DNA from: Euperipatoides rowelli
Lineage: Eukaryota; Onychophora; Udeonychophora; Euonychophora; Peripatopsidae
Length of the DNA: 10,412 nt
NCBI GenBank assembly: GCA_003024985.2
Contig: PXIH01S0022112.1
Reading direction: 5' to 3' (one strand)
The position numbers and the translations under genes were made by a program. Below, piece after piece: positions 1 to 9,500 of this stretch (position 1 is its first letter; the number at the start of each line of letters is the position of its first letter). Below the pieces are notes generated by a model. The model searched no databases, was not told the DNA's origin, and was given only the letters and a program-made list of their open reading frames with translations.

Positions 1-195
1 AACAGGGTGTTCTTTACTAAAATAATGAAACGTTTATATAAATAAATTTCTACAATAGTTTGGGTATAATTAGGCCTCATTAGGTTATAATATTGAATTA
101 CACATCTCTTGTGTAGAGAGAATAAAAAATAGATAAATAGATTTAATTAGATATAGTTTATTCATATTTTGTTGACACGTATTTTTTTATTATAG
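1..195 (+). other. 3' end of an upstream intron
   Basis: AT-rich sequence with no coding signal. It ends in a T-rich stretch and an AG at 194-195. An in-frame TAG at 193-195 shows that the frame of the following exon cannot extend further upstream, so the exon must begin at the acceptor. The intron's 5' end is outside the window. Confidence 0.75.
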
Positions 196-550
196 TTGGT
201 ATTCAAAATAGCCGGGACGAAGGACGTTTCTTCAGTTTCATTAGGAAAGATTTTTGGTGATGGCTCTGCAGTCATTGACATAAATAAAAATGATAAATTT
301 TATATTGAATATTCCCAAATTGAATCCATCAGGTCCGCTCCTCCAGTTAACTTTATAATCAATGGGGGAGAATTATTTCTACCATCAGATTTTAAGGTTA
401 TTGGAAAAAATGATCCCGCAATGGTGTGGAATGGTCGAATAACAGGCGTCTACAATTTTACAGTAGCAGAAAACCGTCATGTAACAATCGGACAAGAAGC
501 GTCTACAGCTATGATAGAAAATGGTGCTTATTTGTGGATTTCTGAGAAAG
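196..550 (+). CDS. Exon A: middle part of repeat unit U0
   Basis: Begins after the AG at 194-195 in phase 0 (LVFKIAG...) and ends at AAAG|GTAATT in phase 1. The 118 codons align with the glycine-poor half of the other units: GKIFGDGS matches the LGDKTG block, the KFYIEYSQIES stretch matches QKVYVEVVES, PPVNFIINGGELFLPS matches APCSYLIDKDAEIIMPS, NGRITGVYN matches AGLLVGIHK, and EASTAMIENGAYLWISEKG matches TAQTALIENGNYIELTAAG. I chose the donor at 551 because joining it to exon B gives SEKG-NLLF, which matches TEKG-NFSF of U2 without a gap. A second donor at 599 also preserves phase but adds 16 residues with no counterpart. The residue matching the unit cysteine (APC) is valine here, as in U1. 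Confidence 0.8.
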
Positions 551-3500
551 GTAATTTTGTATTGTGTAATTCGATAATAAAACTAACAAATATTGCTGGT
601 AATTAATATTTTTATTTAAAAATTCATAGATTTGATTGATAAAATAATCAAAAAGTCTGCTGTGAATATAAATAGATAGATGGATGGAAGGATTGTTGGA
701 TGTATTGATGGTTTGATGGACAGATGATTACTTGATTAATCAATTGATTGAGCAATCGATTGATAGCTCAATTGATAGATCAATACGCTAGATAAATATA
801 TCAATAGATTAATTGACAGATCAAATGCTAACTAGATTGATTGATATCCTTAAATAAATCAATTAATAGATAATTAGGTGTAAATGTTAAATACTTGCAT
901 TGCTCCTTGTTAGAGGGCAGCACTAGTCTGAATGTTGAGAAATTTTATATTTCTGTTGAAAGTTTGAAAAATCCAGTTGAAGAAGGAGGAAAAATTGTTG
1001 GTAAGTTTTTAAAAAAATATGATCGGAGATTTTAGAATTTGGGTGAGTCTTTAATAATGATTTAGGAAGTTTAACATTTTGAAACACTAACATTATTATT
1101 CTTGATCGTCTATCACTCGCTAACTCTCTCTACGGGTACAATTACGCAACATGTGAAAAACAGATACTGATTTATTAATAGTAGAGGTAGAGAGAAAAAA
1201 AATTTGCCTAAACATTTTTCAGGGATAACATAATATTTTTAGGAACTTTTAGTTCTTAAATAGCACACTATCAAATTGTATTTAGAAATTTTAGGAAAAA
1301 GGAGGAGAGGGGATGGAGAATTCCCCACCAAATTAGGATAAGTGTTGTAAATATATGATTTTGAAATTAATAAAGATCATTAAAATAATGTTGCACTCAA
1401 CAAAGTGTATTGTTGGGAGTAAGTTGAGTGGGTCCTATTAGGTTTATAACCCACTCCCCACCACTAGTTAAAATTTAGTTAAAATTTTGCAGCGTTGGCT
1501 TGCCTAAATTCAATCTTGGTATAGTCAAAGATAGCCTGAGACAAAGTTGGGTTACATTTTTTTTTATTACCTGGAATCGAACTCAGAACTAAACAAGCTC
1601 AACTTCCAGTAGATATATTTTGGCTAGATTAGTCGGTTGATATAACCTTGTGACTAATCTGCCAGAGAAGTTGGGTTACATGTAAACTGAGTTATAAAAA
1701 TACATAAATTTTCACACAACTATTATGAAAAAGTTGGCTTATTAACATTTTTAATGAAAGTTTAGCTTTAATGACTGGTGTTCAGTTTTGGATATCCCAA
1801 TATGGCCACCATTTATCAGATGTAATGTATGAATATTTTTGTTTTACTTAATGTATGATTTGTTGTTTTAAGAGTTGGAACATAATGAGATACTTCTATT
1901 GACTTAGGGTTTGAACTCATTATTATTCCTGTCTGAGTTAGGCTCAGTCTGGGCTTAAGGTTAGGGATCATTTAAATAAATTTTATCAATAATAAACAAC
2001 TATAGGAGGCCATTTTGATGGGGGGGGGGAGAATTCATAAACTGAATTCCTGCTGCTTTAATTTTCATTCGTCTGTTAATCATCTAATTACTGGAGAATA
2101 ATATTTTTTCTTTCATTTTTTTTTTACCAGGGAATCTTCTTTTTGACCATTTGATTTTGGAAGCTGCTTCTAGATTTGTACATTTAGATCACATGACACT
2201 AAGCACCAATGATTTATTAATGCAATATGACTCACTGATTTCATGCAAATTAGCAAAATTAACAACGAGTAATATTCACTTAGAGGGAGGAGCTCAAATT
2301 GATACTTCAGGCCAAAGTACAGATTCTGGTTTAGGAGATGATAGTACTGATGAGAATGGCTATGGTATTGGTGCTGGACATGGTGGTTATGGAGGTGGTG
2401 CTGACAAAGTCAACTATACCACTGGTAATTTATCTATTGTATCAGTGATTAAAATTGTAGCTTTATAATTTTGATGTTTTGCACTTTGGGGGGAAAGTAA
2501 AAAAACAGAGTTAGGGCATAGTTATTTATTATTTATTGGGAGTTAGGGTTTTCACCTTGGAAAAAAGGTTATGACTATAAACAAAAAAATAAGGCTGCCA
2601 ATTCATAAAATATTTGTTGTTGGTTTTTTCAATGTTTATTTAATAGGTTATATAACAATTTTCTGTAATTTAGTATTATTTATTTTTGCAGGTATTCCTT
2701 ATGGTTCTTTTCTTAAGCCAAAACAATATGGAAGTCAAGGTGGGAGAAATGGTGGAAAAGGGGGGAGTCTTGTTACAATCCATGCACAGCATTCAATTTA
2801 TCTTGACGGAACAGTTATTAATAATGGTGAGGATGCGGTGTCAGCTAATGGGGGTGGTGGAAGTGGTGGGAGTATTTTTATTAATACTGTAATGTTCTCT
2901 GGACATGGCACATTATCTGCTATTGGAGGCCAAGGTAAGGAATGGGGTTATGGTGGATCTGGGGGAAGAATATCTGTCAGGGTAGCCTGGCTAAGAGAAT
3001 TTAATGGAGAGTACATTGCTTATGGAGGATTAGGAGGGGAAAAACATATAACAGCTGATAAAGGTAGTGGTGCAGCAGGAACAATCTATTATACAGATAC
3101 CAATAATGGTTTAAAATATCGCAAGGCAACTCTAAATGGAACTGGAGATGTTGTCTGGACTGAAAGCTTTCGAAAGTTATACTTAGATAATAAAGATAGA
3201 ACTCGCAAACTAGCCACATTGCTAATGACTGATGGAATGTCTGTATTCGAATTTAATGAAGTTGAAATAAATCATTACGTTATACTTCAAATTTATGGTC
3301 AAGAATCAAAGCTAATAGTTCAGAAAGTTTTAGGAGATCGCACTGGATTAATTCATATAAAAGATACCCAAATACTTTATTGTGAAGTAGGTAACATTTT
3401 AATAGATTTTACCCTACCACCAGTTAGTTTTCTAATTGATAAAGGTGCTGAAGTTTTCTTCCCATCGATTGTCACTCTGTTAGGAGTTCGAACAGTTTTC

Positions 3501-6500
3501 ACTGGTCGAATAACTGGAATTCGGTCCCTAATTCTTGCTGAAGGAGCTAAAACGATATTTTCTTCATCTTCTCAAACTGCACTAATGGTAAATAATCAAT
3601 ACATTTCTATAACAAAACCAGGGAATATTAGTTTTGTAACATTAGTTATTCAAAGAGGTTCCAGTGTAGAATTACAAGAAATTGAACATGACTTACTTCT
3701 TACCGTAACTCATTTCCAAATTAAATACCAAGGCACACTGAAGATGAATTTAGGAACAATACATTCTGTTTATACATGGCTGGAATCAGAAGGAATTTTA
3801 GATCTAAATGAATCTGGATATTCTGGAGAAACAGGGCCAGGATATGGAACCACAATCAATGGTATTGGTTATGGGGCATCTCATGGAGGTCATGGTGGAG
3901 CTCCATTCCCAAACACAGGGGGAATATCATATGGATCTGTATATTCTCCTCTTAACTTAGGAAGTGGTGGAGGTCATGGAGGAGGACAAGGGGGTAAGGG
4001 TGGTGGAATGCTTTACTGGATTAATTCAAATGTTCTGTGGCTGGATGGTAGCATATACATAAAAGGTGGAAATGGGAAAAATGGTAATGCAGGAGGTGGA
4101 AGTGGAGGTGGTATCTTAATTAAAACTTTGAACTTCACTGGATATGGAGAAATTAATGCCAATGGTGGAGATTCAGCTATGATTAATATTAATTCAAAGG
4201 GGGGAGGGGGTGGTGGAGGTAGAATTGCTTTGCATATTGGATTTTCAAATTCATTTTCTGGAACATTTATGGCATTAGGAGGTATTGGCACCAATATTTC
4301 TCCTAATGGTGCTGCAGGAACAATATATGTAGAAGAAACAGCAAGAGGACCAAAATATGCAGATTTTAGGTATAATGAAGACACAAATACTACTGTAATG
4401 ACAGCAACTCATCGTTATCTTAAAATTGATAATGATAATCACAATACAGAATTATATACAAGCCATCAGGAACCATGGCTCTATACTGTCATTATGGAAA
4501 ATGAGAAAGATATTTATGAATTTGATGAAGTCTTAGTTATTAGACATGCTAATGTTAAATTTTATCATCCACAGAAGTCACCCAATCTAGTAGTTTCTAT
4601 TCATAATCTTTTAGGTGATAGAACAGGATTAATTCATTTGGAAGCAATGCAAAAGATATATGTATCAATTGAATCTGCTAGAAATGAAACAATCATGCCA
4701 TGCAGCTTAAGAATTGATGAAAAAGCTGAGATTATTGTACCTTCAAAAGCATACATCATGGGAACAAGATCATGGTTTGCTGGTTTAATCACAGGGATCC
4801 ATGATTTAATCATTTTTGGAGGTGGAGATATTGTTTTATTATCTACTGCTCAAACAGCTCGAATTGAAAATGGAGACTATGTTGATCTCACAGAAAAAGG
4901 AAACTTCAGTTTTGGAACTGTCACTATACAAAGAAATTCTCAAGCAGAGTTCAAATACATTACCGCTCCTATGACTTTAACCACTGCACAGTTAAATATC
5001 AAATATCAAAGTAAGCTAACTATGAATGAAGCAAAAATATATTCTGACTATGGCTTCATTGAAAGTCAAGGGTTAATTAGATTAGATGCAGTTGGTTATT
5101 GGCCTGAATCTGGCACAGGGAAAGGTTTTACATTATTGAATGGAATTGGTACAGGAGCAGGGCATGGAGGGCAAGGTGGTGGCCCTAAACCCAGCTATGG
5201 TGGTAAATCATATGACTCTGTATATATGCCAAATGAAGTTGGATCAGGAGGAGGTAATGGGTCAGGTATTGGTGGTAGAGGTGGTGGATACTTGAAATGG
5301 GAAGTAGCTCACAGATTGGAACTAAATGGATTGGTTTCACTGAAAGGAGAAGATGGAAAAGGAGGAAATAGTGGTGGTGGTAGTGGTGGAAGTATTTTAT
5401 TAAAAACTATAAATATGACAGGACATGGTACAATTGCCATTTCAGGAGGTAATGGTTTTGGAAAAGGAGGTGGAGGTGCTGGTGGACGAATATCTATTCA
5501 TTGTCAATGGCGATATCAGTTTGGAGGTAAATTTATTGATCATGGAGGTTATGGTGGACAAGGCTATGAAATTGAATATGGAGGAGCAGCAGGAACTGCA
5601 TATAAAGAAGAAAATTTAAGAGAATTAGAATATCGACATAAGAAATATGATCCACAACATAACACTACTTTTATGGCCGTAGACCATTCATATGTTCATG
5701 TGGACAATATTGGTAGAAATGTTCCACCAGCTACAATTATAATGGAATCTGGTTTGTATAAGTATGAATTTGATGAGATGGAATTGACTGGTTCATCCCG
5801 ATTAAACTTTTATCATCCAGATAACTCAACCCAAGTTAATGTTACAGTACATATATTCATCGGTGACAAAACTGGACAATTGCATATGCTAAGAAAACAG
5901 ATCTTATATGTGGAAGTCCTTGAATCTGTTAGCAATAAGACTGAAGCTCCTTGCAGTTTTATAATTGATGATGGTGCTGAAATAGTTTTCCCATCTGAAG
6001 TCCATATCCATGGATCCAATGTTTCCATGTCTGGAATTGTTGCAGGCATCCATCATTTATATATTGAAGCAAATTCTTTTATAACATTCTTTTCAACTGC
6101 TCAAACTGCATTAATTGAAAATGGTAATTATATTGAATTAACTGCAGCTGGACAGTTTTCATTTGCAACCATTACTGTAAAGATGAAAGGGAATGCAAAT
6201 TTTTTGCAAATTTTACATCCTATGACAATTATGTCTAGTGAACTGAATATTAAATATCAAGGATTATTATTCATTAATGAAGCTGTTATTTATTCTACTT
6301 ATGCATGGGTAGAAAGTGAAGCAGTTTTAAATTTAGATGGTAAAGGTTTTCCTGCCCAATCAGGAAAAGGTCATGGAAAAACAATTAATAGAATTGGTAA
6401 TGGTGCTGCACATGGAGGACAAGGTGGGGGAGTAGATATACACCTAGCTAGTGAAGCATATGGATCAGTTTTTGCTCCAACAATGTCAGGAAGTGGTGGT

Positions 6501-9500
6501 GGAAATGGTGAAGGAATTGGAGGTAATGGTGGAGGAATTCTTAGATGGAAAGTAAGCCATTACATTGAGATTAATGGTTTAATAACATTGAAAGGTATGC
6601 ATGGTACTGGGCTCAATTCAGGAGGTGGAAGTGGTGGAAGTTTGTTGATTGAAGCTACTAACATTACTGGGCATGGAGAAATTAATGTCAAAGGTGGTGA
6701 TGGTGTGGGCTTGGGCGGTGGTGGATCTGGTGGAAGAATTGGAATTCTTTGTCGTTGGAAGTATGCATTTGGTGGAAAATTTATTAATCAAGGTGGTGTT
6801 GGAGCTGGTAATCATATTATATCACGAGGAGCTGCTGCTGGAACAACATACATAGAAAATAATTTGAGAGAATTACAATACAGACACAAAAAATATGACA
6901 AAACCTTAAATTCAACCTATTTAGAAGTTGACCATAAATACATTCATATTGATAATGCAGGATTACTAGCTCCAGTTGCTACAATGATTATGGAACAAGA
7001 TGAGATATTATATGAATTCGATGAAATGGAATTGACTGGAAATGCTCGCCTCAACTTTTACCATCCAGAAGAGAAAAATATCACAATAATTGTACATCAA
7101 TTTTTAGGTGACAAAACTGGAAGATTACATTTAAAAAGTAAACAAAAGGTTTATGTTGAAGTTGTGGAATCGGTAAATAATAGAACAGAAGCTCCTTGCA
7201 GCTATTTAATTGATAAAGATGCTGAAATAATCATGCCATCAGAAGTTCATATACATGGAACTAACAGTTCTATTGCAGGTCTTTTAGTTGGGATTCATAA
7301 ACTATTTGTTGAAGATGGTTCGTTCATTGAAATTCTATCCACTGTACAAACTGCTTTACTTGAAAACGAAAATTATGTTCATATGTCAGAGACCGGTAAT
7401 TTTTCAATCCCTCAAATATTTGTGAAGCGAAAAGGATCCATTTCATTTGATAAATTAAATGACACAGTACTAATAAATTCAGCATTCTTAGAAATAAAAT
7501 ATCAAGGTTTAGTTGTAATCAATGAAGCATTAATAATTTCTAGCGAAATGGATTTAGAAGATGAAGCCCAAATGTTGGCCAGTCACAGAGGACATTCTAG
7601 TGAAGTTGGACAAGGAGCTGGAACAAATTTTTCAAATATTGGATCAGGGGGTAATTATGGAGGTATTGGAGGAAGCCGAGACCCAGGGAAAGCATATGGC
7701 TCTGTATTTACCCCGAAACATGTAGGCAGTGGAGGTGGGAATAACGGTGGTTCAGGAGGTGGAACTATTGCTTTAAAAATTGGCAAACTGTTCCATCTCA
7801 ATGGATTTCTAGGTTCTCTAGGTCAAGACTCACTCCATTCAAATGGTGGAGGAGGAAGTGGTGGAAGCATTCTTATTGAAGCTACTAATTTAACAGGTCA
7901 TGGCGAAATCAATGTTAATGGTGGAAATGGTGATTTGATTGGTGGGGGTGGATCAGGGGGAAGAATGGCTATACACATACATCATCAAAATAACTTCAAT
8001 GGCCAGACAAATGCTAAAGGAGGTTATGGTGGAAAGAATGCCAACCATTCTGAATGGGATGGTGGCCCGGGGACCATATATAAATATGAATCTCGCCGTG
8101 GCCCTCAATATAGAGAAATTAAATATTCAACAAAAAACATAACTGAGTTCAAGCCTGAACATTCTATTCTTAAAGTTGATAACCATGACATTAAAGTCAA
8201 TTATCCAGCAATTGTAATGGAATTGGATACAGTGTATTATGAATTTGATGAAATTCAAATCGAAGGGTATTCGAGTGTTCATTTTTATCATCCTGAAGTT
8301 AATTCAACTGTTACTATTGTTGCACATGAAATTACAGGAAATAAAAAAGGTCTCATAAGAATTCAAAAGCAGCAGAAGATGTATGCCCATTATGTTGAAT
8401 CTACACATAATTATTTCGATGCACCATGTGGATTCCATGTCGATATGGGTGGAGAACTAATACTGTCATCGACTTTGATTTTACAATCGGAAGCATTTAT
8501 CATAGAAGGACGTGTCACTGGAGTTGATGAAATTATTATTGAAAGATATGGGAATCTCATATTGAAAGGATTAGCTCACACAGGATCTCAGAATGAGTCT
8601 GTGGATCATATACCTGGGGTGTTGTCATTTAGACAATTAACAGTCACTAATCAAGGGTCATTGGTTATACAGATGTCTCCATCATTGCACGAAGTTCAAA
8701 GTACTTCCATTGTGGTTAAACATGGTGGTATTGTAAAATCAAATACTCTCAAAGTATCAATGAACTGTTCTAGGCTAGAAGTGGAACATGGTGGTATCAT
8801 TACTGGAGATGGTTATGGTTATGGTGGAGGTGTTGGGCCAGGACATGGATATACATTTAGTGGTGGAAGCTCTGGAGGAGGTCATGGTGGATCAGGTAAA
8901 TATTATTCTTATGATGAAATTTTGTTATTGGATGTTTAAAAAAAATAATTAACTTCTTTAAGTTCCTTATACAGTATATTTTAAACAAATCCTTTGATTC
9001 GATTCTCTTCTTATTATCACAGGTGGCAAAAGTTATTTGCAAACAACTAATAATTTAAATTATTATGGATCCTTATATATGCCAATGGATGCTGGGAGTG
9101 GAGGTGGAGGGTCCCTTTCGGGAGCTGGTGGTTCTTTGATTTCAATCATAGCTGCCGAAGTAAGTTGTAAATTCTAAATATAATTTATGTGAAAAATTAA
9201 AGATTTACCTGGATTTTATATTTCTTTCTGAGCTATATAATACTTCCATATTTTGTTTTTATTTTAAAAATGTATATTCACATTTAATTTATTGTATAAA
9301 ATTCTCTAGTCAACACTCTATTCTATAAAATGTTACTTTGCAGAATAAACTCAACATTACACGAAATCTGCACATATGCATAAAAATACAAATACATGTA
9401 TATAGGCCTATGTTTTCAAGGTGAAATTATTTCTAGATTGAATGTAGAATCTAAAATCGTATTACTTTACATTGATCACCAGGATTTATTTTACCCCCTC

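Larger units (their letters stand above)
551..2130 (+). other. Intron between exons A and B (1580 nt)
   Basis: Donor GTAATT at 551; acceptor is a ten-T tract at 2116-2125 followed by ACCAG ending at 2130. Phase 1. It contains a degenerate tetranucleotide repeat (671-875), a possible cassette or relic exon (914-1000), overlapping inverted repeats (1394-1456), a SINE insertion (1544-1681) and a run of ten G (2020-2029). I see no open frame resembling the protein in the rest. The full-length intron assumes that 914-1000 is not constitutively spliced in. Confidence 0.7.

Noticed and set aside
671-875. CRISPR-like or regulatory array
   Set aside because: No constant repeat length or spacers; it is a decayed tetranucleotide repeat in an animal-type intron.
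1558-1667. Genuine tRNA gene on the minus strand
   Set aside because: The B box is good, but there is no matching acceptor stem or clear anticodon arm, and the A-tail and target duplications indicate a retroposed element.
1905-1920. Second B-box-like sequence (GGGTTTGAACTC) suggesting another SINE
   Set aside because: It departs from the consensus at the key C, and no A-rich tail or flanking direct repeat was found.
1905-2550. Scattered TTAGGG words resembling telomere repeat
   Set aside because: Only about four isolated hexamers spread over more than 600 bases, never in tandem.
2571-2691. N-terminal signal peptide of the giant protein
   Set aside because: It lies in the intron between exons B and C; the repeat junction and intron phase place the exon start at 2692.
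4013-4384. Minus-strand open frame of 123 codons, proline-rich
   Set aside because: It is the antisense of glycine codons in U2; runs of GGN read as NCC/proline on the other strand. Other short minus-strand frames inside 2692-8895 have the same origin.
2692-8895. Bacterial or viral glycine-rich adhesin, or recent horizontal transfer
   Set aside because: The exon is bounded by spliceosomal introns, its flanking exons encode the same repeat, and its base composition is like theirs apart from glycine codons.
9402-9411. Palindrome ATAGGCCTAT
   Set aside because: Ten bases only, no partner element, expected by chance in sequence of this length.
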